From: Crocosphaera chwakensis CCY0110
Lineage (GTDB): Bacteria; Cyanobacteriota; Cyanobacteriia; Cyanobacteriales; Microcystaceae
Assembly (NCBI RefSeq): GCF_000169335.1
Contig: NZ_AAXW01000006.1
Coordinates: forward strand, 79,501-143,500
Length of the DNA stretch: 64,000 nt
Direction of reading: 5' to 3'
The position numbers and the translations under genes are program-made. Shown piece by piece: positions 44,018 to 52,676 of the stretch (positions are counted from its first letter, which is position 1; each line of letters starts with the position of its first letter). The notes under the pieces were generated by a model. The model was not told where the DNA came from. It searched no databases and saw only the letters and a list, made by a program, of their open reading frames with translations.

Positions 44018-47000
44018 ATGATTAAAGAGACTGCTACTGCGTTAAATATTCTGAGTAAAGTTATTCCTCTATTAACCAAGGAAAGAGATCCGTTAAAACA
44101 AGGTTATTATGTTTGTATGTCGGCTTATAATTTTGCTGTAAAAGAAGTATTGAAACAGGCAAAGGAAGACAAAAAAATAGAAGGTGCAGACTTTCGTGTA
44201 ATTGATGCAACTGATGAATTTATTAATCCTAAAAACCTGAAAAATATTGATATGTCTGGGTTTACTCTGCAAGGTGCGCTGTCTCATTCTTTTACTAACT
44301 ATGCCGAAGAAACATTAAAGAAAATTGCTCCAGGTTATGGCATTAATAAAACCCAGATTGATAGTTTAAGGGCAGATATTCATTACTCTTTTTTAAGAAA
44401 TTTACGGTTAGTGTTAACTGATGCTAGAACAGCAGAAAAAGTTGAAGGGTTTAGAAATCTAATTATTTTAGATAATAGTCCGTTGCAATTACAAGAAGTG
44501 TTATACGCTCATGGTTATTATCAATCTTGGTTATATAACACCGCTAAAGTGTTTAAAAAAGAAGCATTTTCCTTGAGTGACATTTATTTAGAGACAGATT
44601 GTGGCGATTTGAAATGGTCAGAAATTAAACCCCCATCTAAACATAATCAGTCTAATAGATTTTATCAAGAGACATTAACTACTAAGAAAAATCCCTTTTC
44701 CGAAACGGATAGTCAGCGTGTTAACCTTTTATCTACTGTTCTCAACTATTTTGAAGATCCTAAATTCAAAGAACCCATAGTCATTCAAGGAATTGCAGGT
44801 GCAGGGAAATCTTCCTTTACCTTACATTTAGCCCATATATTAAGAGAAAAAGGTTGTACTCCTATTCGGGTTCTCTTGAAAGATATTATAAATCTTAATC
44901 AAAATCTCTTAGAAACTATTCCCAAGTCCTTGAGATTTGGGGAAGAAGAAATGGACAATTTTAAATATGATCCAGAATTTGATCCTGAATGGTTACGAGA
45001 GTTAATTAACCGTAATGAAGTTATTTATTTTGGGGAGAAAAGAACGGAAATATCTCCTTATGTATTTATTTTTGATGGATGGGATGAAATTAGGACTGAA
45101 GCAAGCCAAGGTTTCAAAGAAAGTATCGAAAAAGTATTAAAAAATATCAGAAATGTGTTTATTGAGCAACGTGGAAAACGTCCCCCTATTCGTATGATTG
45201 TAACCGGTCGTCCAAGTCGAGATGTTAGTGATACCGGTTTTCTCTGTGACTCTACTCCTATTCTCACATTGAAACCCTTAACTCATACACAGTTAGACAC
45301 TTATATTAAGGATTTTCAAGACGCACGTCAAAAGTCAAATGCACCCTATCAAACCTTAGATCCCAAATATATTGATATTATTTTAAACACCTATAAACAA
45401 GAATTTGAGCAATTAGTAAAAGAACATGAACGAGGAAATATATCTGATATTAACGGCAGTTTAGCGGTGTTGGGTTTACCGTTACTTGCTTATTTAACTC
45501 TGCGTTTATTGTTCAAAGTTGAGTCAGAAGAGGAGTTACAAGCTCTTATTCATAACCCTACTAATTTATATCGTGCCTTAATTGATGAAACCTGTGAAGG
45601 GGCAGGAAACCCTAGCTTTACAAAAGATTTATCACAAGAACGTTATCGTTTATCAGGTTATCCCCTCAGACGACTACTTTGGCAAACCGCACAAGCAATA
45701 ACCGCAATGAGAAAAGAAACCATTTCTCGGAACGAGTTATGGTCACGAATTGATCAAAAAGAATTGAAAGACAATTTAGAGTCCATTGTCAAAAAAATTA
45801 CCCGAGACAATGTTCTCAGTCCCTTAATTATCAGTTTCTTCTTTAAAGAAAATACAGGAGAAGGGTGTGAATTTGTTCATAAGTCCTTCCGAGAATATCT
45901 CTTTGCTGAGGCGATCGTGGAACGGTTAAAAGCTTATGGAACAGATGACAAAGTCATTGAACAATATCAAAATCAAGAAGATTCCAAAAACGGTTTTCCC
46001 GAACGAGAGAAATTTTGGCAAAACTTTGAGACTTCTGATCCTCGTTATGATCTTACCCGTGATCTCAGTAAATGTTTCGCCACTGCTTGGCTATCTCCTG
46101 AAATTAGAACCCATCTTCTTAATATACTGACTTGGGAAATAAACCGCGCTTCTGACATAACCGCATCATCTTCACCCACTCCCCTAGACAAATGGGGTTA
46201 TATTCGGGATGCACTGGCCGATATTTGGGACTGGTGGGCAGCAGATATGGTGTTTTGTTCTCAACCCAAAGAACACGACTATCATATCCCTGATTTTCAT
46301 CCTCCTTATTTAGTGGAACTGGCTAAACTTTGCTCTCCTTTAGATCAACAAGTTTGGGAAAATGGGCTTCCTGAACCAGAAGGAGGTCATACTATTAATG
46401 CTAGGTTAGGGGATGCTTTTTTTCATTTAAGTGCGATCGTTCATGGGTTGCTTTATCAGTATGCAATAAAAGAGCTTTCTGAGTCGGTAAAATTTGAGGA
46501 ACCCCAACACCGACGACGGTATCAAACCCTATGTATTGCTAAAGATGAAAACGATCAAAAGATTTCTTGGATCAGATTTGCTCCCAATGGAAGACTTTAT
46601 GATCATTTTCAAACCTTAGTCAACCGTATTAATGCAGCAGAAACGCGACCCCAAGAAACATTTCCGAGTTACGTTTGGGGGTTTGGAATTGAACTTTATG
46701 AAGCCAAACTCACAGGAGCCGACCTCACAGGAGCCTATCTAGAAGGAGCCGACCTCGGAGGAGCCGACCTCACAGGAGCCGACCTCACAGGAGCCGACCT
46801 CGAAGGAGCCGACCTCAGAGGAGCCTATCTAGAAGGAGCCGACCTCGGAGGAGCCGACCTCACAGGAGCCGACCTCGAAGGAGCCGACCTCACAGGAGCC
46901 GACCTCAGAGGAGCCGACCTCACAGGAGCCTATCTAGAAGGAGCCTATCTAGAAGGAGCCGACCTCACAGGAGCCGACCTCACAGGAGCCTATCTAGAAG

Positions 47001-47272
47001 GAGCCTATCTAGAAGGAGCCGACCTCGGAGGAGCCGACCTCACAGGAGCCGACCTCGAAGGAGCCGACCTCAGAGGAGCCGACCTCGGAGGAGCCGACCT
47101 CGGAGGAGCCGACCTCACAGGAGCCGACCTCAGAGGAGCCGACCTCACAAAAACCGACCTCAATGAAGCCAGATATCTAACTGTAAAACAGGTACAAGAA
47201 GCAAAAAACAACGGGAAAGATGCCATCTATGATGAAGAGATGGAGAAAAAGTTGGGGTTAGGGGACAATTAA
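44018..47272 (+). CDS. NACHT-like STAND NTPase with pentapeptide repeats
   Basis: A 1084-residue protein. Residues 1-about 215 are a domain I do not recognise. The NTPase follows: Walker A IQGIAGAGKSSFTLHLA (Lys264), Walker B VFIFDGWDEIR (Asp353-Glu357) and sensor MIVTGRPSRD. A winged-helix region ends with FVHKSFREYLFAEAIVERL, the usual NACHT/STAND layout. Residues about 690-890 are helical, and residues 896-1051 contain about 31 pentapeptides of type A(D/Y)L(T/E/G/R)G, a square beta-helix that would serve as sensor or DNA mimic. A short charged tail ends it. STAND proteins of this kind are often phage sensors or signalling switches. Genes on both sides are metabolic or hypothetical. Confidence 0.85.
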   Translation: MIKETATALNILSKVIPLLTKERDPLKQGYYVCMSAYNFAVKEVLKQAKEDKKIEGADFRVIDATDEFINPKNLKNIDMSGFTLQGALSHSFTNYAEETLKKIAPGYGINKTQIDSLRADIHYSFLRNLRLVLTDARTAEKVEGFRNLIILDNSPLQLQEVLYAHGYYQSWLYNTAKVFKKEAFSLSDIYLETDCGDLKWSEIKPPSKHNQSNRFYQETLTTKKNPFSETDSQRVNLLSTVLNYFEDPKFKEPIVIQGIAGAGKSSFTLHLAHILREKGCTPIRVLLKDIINLNQNLLETIPKSLRFGEEEMDNFKYDPEFDPEWLRELINRNEVIYFGEKRTEISPYVFIFDGWDEIRTEASQGFKESIEKVLKNIRNVFIEQRGKRPPIRMIVTGRPSRDVSDTGFLCDSTPILTLKPLTHTQLDTYIKDFQDARQKSNAPYQTLDPKYIDIILNTYKQEFEQLVKEHERGNISDINGSLAVLGLPLLAYLTLRLLFKVESEEELQALIHNPTNLYRALIDETCEGAGNPSFTKDLSQERYRLSGYPLRRLLWQTAQAITAMRKETISRNELWSRIDQKELKDNLESIVKKITRDNVLSPLIISFFFKENTGEGCEFVHKSFREYLFAEAIVERLKAYGTDDKVIEQYQNQEDSKNGFPEREKFWQNFETSDPRYDLTRDLSKCFATAWLSPEIRTHLLNILTWEINRASDITASSSPTPLDKWGYIRDALADIWDWWAADMVFCSQPKEHDYHIPDFHPPYLVELAKLCSPLDQQVWENGLPEPEGGHTINARLGDAFFHLSAIVHGLLYQYAIKELSESVKFEEPQHRRRYQTLCIAKDENDQKISWIRFAPNGRLYDHFQTLVNRINAAETRPQETFPSYVWGFGIELYEAKLTGADLTGAYLEGADLGGADLTGADLTGADLEGADLRGAYLEGADLGGADLTGADLEGADLTGADLRGADLTGAYLEGAYLEGADLTGADLTGAYLEGAYLEGADLGGADLTGADLEGADLRGADLGGADLGGADLTGADLRGADLTKTDLNEARYLTVKQVQEAKNNGKDAIYDEEMEKKLGLGDN
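46703..47167 (+). repeat. 15-bp tandem repeat array encoding pentapeptides
   Basis: About 31 units of the form GGAGCCGACCTCACA, with variants at only a few positions (CTCGGA, CTCGAA, CTCAGA, TATCTAGAA). Near-identity at codon level, including silent positions, shows recent amplification or gene conversion. The array is much more GC-rich than the rest of the gene. Confidence 0.9.
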
Positions 47273-47421
47273 TAGTCATAGTAGAGATTCCTCGTTCCTC
47301 GGAATGACATTTCGTACCCGTCATTTCTTATTAGCATAGTGAGCAAGATGCTCACATTACCTTGTCTCAAACTGATTTGAATTGAATACCGTCATTGCGA
47401 GGGGGAAAATTAAAGCTTCAA

Positions 47422-47824
47422 CTAAGCTTTAGTAACAGTTTTATCTATCATTTCTAACCAAAACCAACCCAACAAACAACCTATAACATAATGAGGAAAA
47501 TCCCACCAAGAAAAAGTAGTCCCTAATAATAACTTACCCAAAATATGAGAACGCATTAAAGCTAAAATAGGAGGATTCCATAATTGTAATATTTCTAGTA
47601 AACAAGTAATAATAAAAACATAAATAGGAATTAATTTAATGGCTTTTTTACTAGAAAAGAATAAAAAAAAACAAACACCAAAAAACTTCATACCAAATAG
47701 CTGCCCCGTAATCATTGACCCATGTGCTACCAACCCCTTGATAATATTTGGAATATAAACCAAGGGGAACAACAAAAAAGATTGAGAGAAGAATTAAGCT
47801 CCTTTTTCTAGTAAAAACTAGCAT
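47422..47824 (-). pseudogene. DUF2809 membrane protein with frameshift in A9 run
   Basis: An upstream frame starting with ATG at 47824 reads LVFTRKRSLILLSIFFVVPL, then GVGSTWVNDYGAAIWYEVFW and stops at 47651. The downstream frame carries IPIYVFIITCLLEILQLWNP and LLLGTTFSWWDFPHYVIGCL to 47422. Together they make one DUF2809 protein of about 130 residues with four helices; the switch falls at a run of nine A on the plus strand (47663-47671). Either a one-base slip inactivates it, or polymerase slippage restores the frame in some copies, or it is a sequencing error. Confidence 0.75.
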
Positions 47825-47827
47825 AGT

Positions 47828-48232
47828 TTAAGTAGTTAAATTTTGAAAAAACATTTTCTCAAAACTAAACCCTTTAAATGATTTAGCGACTTCTGCAGCT
47901 TTTTCTAATTCTGATAATTTTATCTCAATATTACATTCTTGGGCAAAAATAATTAAATCATTCATTGATTTACATTGACGTAATTGTTTATTCAATTTTT
48001 CGTCATTATGAACTTTCTCAAAGAAAAGACGAATAGACGGGTCAATCCTAATTAACCATTCGTGATAAGCGTGTTGAGCGAGTTCTTGAAAATCCTCAAG
48101 GGTTAATACAAATCCTTCCTCTTTAGCAACATTAATCATATCAAAGGGGGATTTAAGAGACGCTAATTTTGTTTGTAATTCAGGAGATTCAATTAAATAT
48201 TGATTAAATTCTTGACTGACTTGAGATAGCAT
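47828..48232 (-). CDS. Protein with two Nif11-like domains
   Basis: A 134-residue protein built from two Nif11-type units: FNQYLIESPELQTKLASLKS with MINVAKEEGFVLTLEDF, and FFEKVHNDEKLNKQLRQCKS with LIIFAQECNIEIKLSELE. Nif11 domains occur as stand-alone proteins near nitrogen-fixation genes and as leader peptides of ribosomally made peptides. Here there is no Gly-Gly-type cleavage site or cysteine-rich core, so a leader role is unlikely. It ends just before the DUF2809 gene start on the same strand. Confidence 0.75.
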   Translation of the reverse strand: MLSQVSQEFNQYLIESPELQTKLASLKSPFDMINVAKEEGFVLTLEDFQELAQHAYHEWLIRIDPSIRLFFEKVHNDEKLNKQLRQCKSMNDLIIFAQECNIEIKLSELEKAAEVAKSFKGFSFEKMFFQNLTT

Positions 48233-48323
48233 AAGTGTTAATTATTATCGGAGATATTTCTAACCTCAATTTTATTGTAAATGATAAGGAACGAAAACCT
48301 GCACCTATCTAATTCATTAAACC

Positions 48324-49061
48324 TTAAGCAGTAGGAAAATGAGTCATTCCTGCTTCAGCTTCTAATTGTAAAGCCCCTTTTTTAATATTAACGTCTTCAA
48401 CTTTTAAAGATAAACCATCAACTTTGAAATTTTTTAAGTTTAAGATACTTTTGGCTTCTTCTAAAATGGGATTGAGTAAAATTGATGATAAATCAGGTTC
48501 CTCTAAATATTCAATGTCATCAATAATCACGCCATTTCCTGCTTGACAAATTTTCGGTTTAATTTCTAAACTAACTTTTTTAACCTCTTTAGTATCTTCT
48601 GGTTTAACCGTTCCTTCAATTAATATTTTTCCTGTATCTAATAAATTACAATTAACCTGTTGCAAGCTTACCTTAACAACTTCTTCGGCAATAACAATCT
48701 TATGCTGTTTATTCCTCAAAATTGCTCTATCTAATACTCTGGTAATATCTTTTTCAGTTAATAAAACACAAGCTTTTCCTCGACTGGGGTGAGTTAACTG
48801 AATGTTACCCATTAATGCTTTAAAAGGACTCACAGCAATGGTATTCAACGTAATATTAATACTTTCCATTCTCAAAGCATTTTCTACCATTAACCCTTGA
48901 CAATCAATTACCAATGATTCTAGGGTTCCTTTTGCCAATAAGTTGGGGTCAGTTTTAACTTTTACCACTAACTTATCTCTTTTATCTAGCTTAGTGGATA
49001 AGGCAACTTCAGCTATTTTATTAATGGTTTTTTCCCCTAAATCATCGAACTTGAAAAACAT
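48324..49061 (-). CDS. DUF2993 (LmeA-like) lipid-binding protein
   Basis: A 245-residue protein of the DUF2993 family: an N-terminal KTINKIAEVALSTKLDKRDK segment, VKVKTDPNLLAKGTLESLVI, then NITLNTIAVSPFKALMGNIQ and the late VDGLSLKVEDVNIKKGALQL. It predicts an elongated tubular beta fold that binds lipid. Cyanobacteria hold several paralogues, with no assigned role. It starts about 95 bases downstream of psbD on the same strand, but a terminator separates the two. Confidence 0.8.
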   Translation of the reverse strand: MFFKFDDLGEKTINKIAEVALSTKLDKRDKLVVKVKTDPNLLAKGTLESLVIDCQGLMVENALRMESINITLNTIAVSPFKALMGNIQLTHPSRGKACVLLTEKDITRVLDRAILRNKQHKIVIAEEVVKVSLQQVNCNLLDTGKILIEGTVKPEDTKEVKKVSLEIKPKICQAGNGVIIDDIEYLEEPDLSSILLNPILEEAKSILNLKNFKVDGLSLKVEDVNIKKGALQLEAEAGMTHFPTA

Positions 49062-49092
49062 TGGTTTAAACTGTGTATGTGTGAGTAATTAA

Positions 49093-49123
49093 AGTTAAAA
49101 AGAAGCCCCGCAAAGGGGGCTTT
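49093..49123 (-). terminator. Rho-independent terminator of psbD
   Basis: On the minus strand AAGCCCC pairs with GGGGCTT around a short CTTTGC-type loop and is followed by a T-rich tract (CTTTTT). It lies about 35 bases after the psbD stop codon and separates psbD from the DUF2993 gene. Confidence 0.85.
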
Positions 49124-49157
49124 ATCTTAAAGGGTTATTAAATAACCGTTATATTCC

Positions 49158-50213
49158 TTAGAGAGCGTTACCGCGAGGTAATACTTCTTCAGGGAATACA
49201 AAGTTTTGATGGGGTTGGTCTTGGGGAGCCATCCAAGCTCTGAGACCTTCGTTTAATAAAATGTTTTTGGTGTAGAATGTCTCAAATTCGGGGTCTTCTG
49301 CTGCCCGTAATTCTTGAGACACGAAGTCATAAGCTCGTAAGTTTAAGGCTAAACCGACAATACCGATCGCACTCATCCATAACCCAGTTACGGGTACGAA
49401 TAACATGAAGAAGTGTAACCAACGTTTGTTAGAGAAGGCAATGCCGAATATCTGTGACCAGAAACGGTTGGCTGTCACCATTGAGTAGGTTTCTTCTGCT
49501 TGAGTGGGTTCAAAGGCACGGAAGGTATTAGCTTGCTCACCATCTTCAAACAAGGTGTTTTCTACGGTTGCACCGTGAATGGCACAGAGTAAAGCACCAC
49601 CTAAAACACCAGCCACTCCCATCATGTGGAAGGGGTTCAGTGTCCAGTTGTGGAACCCTTGTAAGAATAAGATGAAACGGAAAATTCCTGCTACTCCAAA
49701 ACTAGGTCCGAAGAACCAGCTAGACTGTCCTAGAGGGTACATCAAGAATACACTGACGAATACCGCAATAGGGGCAGAGAAAGCGATGGCGTTGTAAGGA
49801 CGGATGCCAACTAAACGGGAAATTTCAAACTGACGTAACATGAAGCCAATCAGTCCAAATGCTCCGTGAAGGGCTGTAAATGTCCATAAACCGCCGATTT
49901 GGCACCAACGGGTGAAGTCTCCTTGGGCTTCTGGTCCCCAGAGGAACAGTAAGGAGTGTCCGAAGGCGTTAGCAGGAGAAGAAACCGCTACGGTTAAAAA
50001 GTTACATCCTTCTAGGTAGGAACTGGCTAACCCGTGGGTGTACCAGGATGTTACAAAGGTGGTTCCGGTTAACCAGCCTCCTAGTGCTAAATAAGCACAG
50101 GGGAATAGTAGTAAACCAGACCAACCTACGAATACAAAGCGATCGCGTTTTAACCAGTCATCGAGGACGTCAAACCATCCTCTTTCTGGTGCGCGTCCGA
50201 CTGCAATAGTCAT
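49158..50213 (-). CDS. psbD: Photosystem II D2 protein
   Basis: A 351-residue reaction-centre protein starting MTIAVGRAPERGWFDVLDDW at 50213, with GGAG about nine bases upstream. The frame is open 18 codons further up, but that extension is not part of D2. Five transmembrane helices and the segments binding P680 chlorophyll, pheophytin and non-haem iron are all present (GFHNWTLNPFHMMGVAGVLG, EETYSMVTANRFWSQIFG). The usual overlapping psbC gene is absent; the next gene is DUF2993 after a terminator. It is therefore the monocistronic copy (psbD2-like), and a psbDC operon is expected elsewhere in the genome. Confidence 0.97.
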   Translation of the reverse strand: MTIAVGRAPERGWFDVLDDWLKRDRFVFVGWSGLLLFPCAYLALGGWLTGTTFVTSWYTHGLASSYLEGCNFLTVAVSSPANAFGHSLLFLWGPEAQGDFTRWCQIGGLWTFTALHGAFGLIGFMLRQFEISRLVGIRPYNAIAFSAPIAVFVSVFLMYPLGQSSWFFGPSFGVAGIFRFILFLQGFHNWTLNPFHMMGVAGVLGGALLCAIHGATVENTLFEDGEQANTFRAFEPTQAEETYSMVTANRFWSQIFGIAFSNKRWLHFFMLFVPVTGLWMSAIGIVGLALNLRAYDFVSQELRAAEDPEFETFYTKNILLNEGLRAWMAPQDQPHQNFVFPEEVLPRGNAL

Positions 50214-50482
50214 GGACTTATCTCCAAAATCAATATAAGTACAGAGTTTTTTCTTCTCGAAAATCACCTAGCAAATTCCAACCTTCTATTATGAGGCAGA
50301 CTGTTAGACGAAATCTAAGAAAACGTTACTTTTCTTAACTTAATTCCTATGTTAATAAAATCTTTCCGAAAAAGCAAACTAGACAACAAATTTCTTCTGG
50401 CTTTTGGAAGATGTTTATAGTAGAAGGTCAAATCATTGATGAAACCTTGATCCCAAGGGGATAATTAGAGAGGGGTGATCGG

Positions 50483-50881
50483 TTATTTATCTAATTTCTT
50501 AATTAATTCTTCAACTTTGCTCTTAATTTCATCTCGAACCCGATGGAAGGTTTCTAAGGGTTGTCCGTCGGGATCATCTAGTTGCCAATCTTCAAAAATC
50601 TCCCTTGATACCCATTGTTGAGGTAAATTAACCCCGCAACCACATAAAGAAATGACGGCATCATAATTATCGGCATCAAACTCACTTAAAGGATCTGAAG
50701 TTTGATCAGTAATATTAATCCCTATTTCTTCCATAACTTTAATGGCAGTGGGATGAACGCGACTGGCTTCTAAACCGGAACTGGTGACTTCGATTTTGTT
50801 TTTTCCTAAAGTTTTTGCGAACCCTTCTGCCATCTGGGAACGGCAAGAGTTACGCTTACAAACGAACATAACTTTCTTCAT
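50483..50881 (-). CDS. arsC: Arsenate reductase ArsC (Synechocystis type)
   Basis: A 132-residue low-molecular-weight phosphatase fold. The active loop is VCKRNSCRSQMAEG with Cys8, and Cys80 and Cys82 stand in SLCGCGVN, the same triad as the Synechocystis ArsC that uses glutathione and glutaredoxin. It reduces arsenate to arsenite for export. Its ATG overlaps the arsH stop by four bases, so it is the last gene of acr3-arsH-arsC. Confidence 0.92.
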   Translation of the reverse strand: MKKVMFVCKRNSCRSQMAEGFAKTLGKNKIEVTSSGLEASRVHPTAIKVMEEIGINITDQTSDPLSEFDADNYDAVISLCGCGVNLPQQWVSREIFEDWQLDDPDGQPLETFHRVRDEIKSKVEELIKKLDK

Positions 50882-51507
50882 GATGTTTCCTCTAATTTTA
50901 ATTGTTTTTCTTTGCGTTCACTGTAGCGATCGGTTAAATAGTCGACTTTATCTCGCAGCAATAAAGTAAACTTATAAAGTTCTTCCATTACATCAACAAC
51001 TCGGTCACGATAAGCAGATTCTTTCATGGTTCCGTCTTCATTAAATTCTTGATAAGCTTTAGCAACCGAAGATTGATTAGGAATAGTAAACATTCTCATC
51101 CATCGTCCCAAAATTCTTAGGGTATTAACTGCATTAAACGACTGAGAGCCTCCACTAACTTGCATTACAGCTAATGTTTTACCCTGTGTTGGACGAACAG
51201 AGCCAATATTTAACGGTATCCAATCAATTTGGTTCTTTAAAATTCCTGTTACGTTACCGTGCATTTCTGGAGATGACCAAACTTGTCCTTCTGACCATTG
51301 ACTCAGTTTTCTAAGTTCTTGCACTTTAGGATGAGACTCATCTACTTGTCCCCGTAACGGGAGATCATGGGAATGAAAAAATTTAACCTCTGCCCCCATA
51401 TTTTCAATAATTCGAGCTGCTTCTTCGGCTAGTAAGCGACTATAAGAACGTTCTCTTAATGATCCGTACAAAAATAAAATACGGGGAGGATGATGGAAAT
51501 TGGTCAT
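50878..51507 (-). CDS. arsH: Arsenical resistance flavoprotein ArsH
   Basis: A 209-residue FMN-binding NADPH-dependent oxidoreductase. LFLYGSLRERSYSRLLAEEA is the phosphate loop, VWSSPEMHGNVTGILKNQID the flavin loop, and MQVSGGSQSFNAVNTLRILG plus MRMFTIPNQSSVAKAYQEF complete the ArsH signature. It oxidises trivalent organoarsenicals and can reduce quinones and metals. It lies between the exporter and arsC in the order acr3-arsH-arsC known from Synechocystis. Confidence 0.92.
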   Translation of the reverse strand: MTNFHHPPRILFLYGSLRERSYSRLLAEEAARIIENMGAEVKFFHSHDLPLRGQVDESHPKVQELRKLSQWSEGQVWSSPEMHGNVTGILKNQIDWIPLNIGSVRPTQGKTLAVMQVSGGSQSFNAVNTLRILGRWMRMFTIPNQSSVAKAYQEFNEDGTMKESAYRDRVVDVMEELYKFTLLLRDKVDYLTDRYSERKEKQLKLEETS

Positions 51508-51525
51508 ATAATTTTTGAGTTATTT

Positions 51526-52671
51526 TTAATGCAGAGAATCAATACAACGAGGATCTAATAATGTTGCTTTTTCTGGATCTCTGGGAAACCACGAAGCGGT
51601 GTTTTTACAAAATTGAACTAACATTAACATGACAGGAACCTCAATTAAAACCCCTACAACTGTCGCCAAAGCTGCCCCAGAATTTAATCCGAATAACATC
51701 ACAGCAGTAGCAATAGCAACCTCAAAATGATTACTTGCTCCAATTAAGGCCGCTGGTGCTGCATCTTCGTAGGTTAAATTCAGTTTTAAGCCAGCAACAT
51801 AGGCAAGTAAAAATATAAAGTTGGTTTGAATAAATAGAGGAACAGCAATTAAGAGAATGTGCAGGGGATTGTTAACAATTAATTCTCCTTTGAAGGCGAA
51901 TAGTAATACTAATGTTACTAATAAAGCAGCCACCGAAATAGGACTAAGATAGTGTAAAAATTTTCGATCAAACCATTCTTGTCCTTTATGTTTAAAAATC
52001 CAATAACGACTATATATTCCGGCTGCTAACGGTAAGCCTACATAAATTAAAACTGAAAAAACAATGGTTTGCCAAGGAACCACTAAACTATTAGCAGAAA
52101 GTAGCCATTTTCCTAGGGGTGCGTAGAAAAACAACATGGCTAAAGAGTTAACAGCAACCATGACCAAAGTATGCCCTTGGTTACTATAGGAAAGATAGCC
52201 CCACATCAGTACCATAGCGGTACAAGGGGCAATACCTAATAAAATACAACCAGCAATATAAGAATTTGCGAGGGTGACTTCTGAACCTCTAATTATCTCC
52301 GTTGCGCTCAAAAATGGAGCAAATAAATAACCTAGAAAAAATTGAGCAAAAATTACCATCGTAAAGGGTTTAATTAACCAATTAATTACTAAGGTTAAGA
52401 TAACTGGTTTTGGTGTTTTTGCTGCTTGAATGGCTTGAGAAAAGTCAATTTTTACCATGATGGGATACATCATGAAAAATAAGCAAATAGCAATAGGAAT
52501 AGAGACATTATAGACACTCATAGCGTCTAATGTCTCGGCAATATTGGGAAAGGTTCTTCCTAAAACAATGCCAATAATAATACAAATAAATACCCACAGG
52601 GTTAGGTATTTTTCAAAAACATTAAGACTTCCCCCTGCTTTAACTGCTTTGGGGTTGATGCGAGTCGTCAT
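51526..52671 (-). CDS. acr3: Arsenite efflux transporter ACR3
   Basis: A 381-residue exporter with ten transmembrane helices. NVFEKYLTLWVFICIIIGI is the family start, and GCILLGIAPCTAMVLMWGYL contains the conserved Cys that binds arsenite; ALIGASNHFEVAIATAVMLF is near the C-terminus. The frame is open another 22 codons upstream, but those cover the operator region, so the ATG at 52671 (MTTRINPKAVKAGG) is chosen. It is called arsB in Synechocystis although it belongs to the ACR3 family. Confidence 0.93.
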   Translation of the reverse strand: MTTRINPKAVKAGGSLNVFEKYLTLWVFICIIIGIVLGRTFPNIAETLDAMSVYNVSIPIAICLFFMMYPIMVKIDFSQAIQAAKTPKPVILTLVINWLIKPFTMVIFAQFFLGYLFAPFLSATEIIRGSEVTLANSYIAGCILLGIAPCTAMVLMWGYLSYSNQGHTLVMVAVNSLAMLFFYAPLGKWLLSANSLVVPWQTIVFSVLIYVGLPLAAGIYSRYWIFKHKGQEWFDRKFLHYLSPISVAALLVTLVLLFAFKGELIVNNPLHILLIAVPLFIQTNFIFLLAYVAGLKLNLTYEDAAPAALIGASNHFEVAIATAVMLFGLNSGAALATVVGVLIEVPVMLMLVQFCKNTASWFPRDPEKATLLDPRCIDSLH

Positions 52672-52676
52672 ATTAC

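Noticed and set aside
46703..47167. Regular short repeats that could suggest a CRISPR array
   Set aside because: The repeats are directly adjacent 15-mers with no spacers and lie in frame inside a coding sequence.
47005..47226. Minus-strand frame rich in repeated RSAP units across the pentapeptide array
   Set aside because: It is the antisense of the 15-bp repeats; the period forces an open frame on the opposite strand. No start site signals.
47828..48232. A Nif11-leader peptide natural-product cluster with the radical SAM enzyme at 58472
   Set aside because: The Nif11 protein has no cleavage motif or core peptide, and the radical SAM enzyme lies 10 kb away with B12-binding architecture unrelated to peptide maturases.
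50214..50267. An 18-codon N-terminal extension of D2
   Set aside because: The D2 N-terminus is conserved as MTIAVGRAPERG; a GGAG ribosome site precedes that ATG, and the extension is upstream leader.
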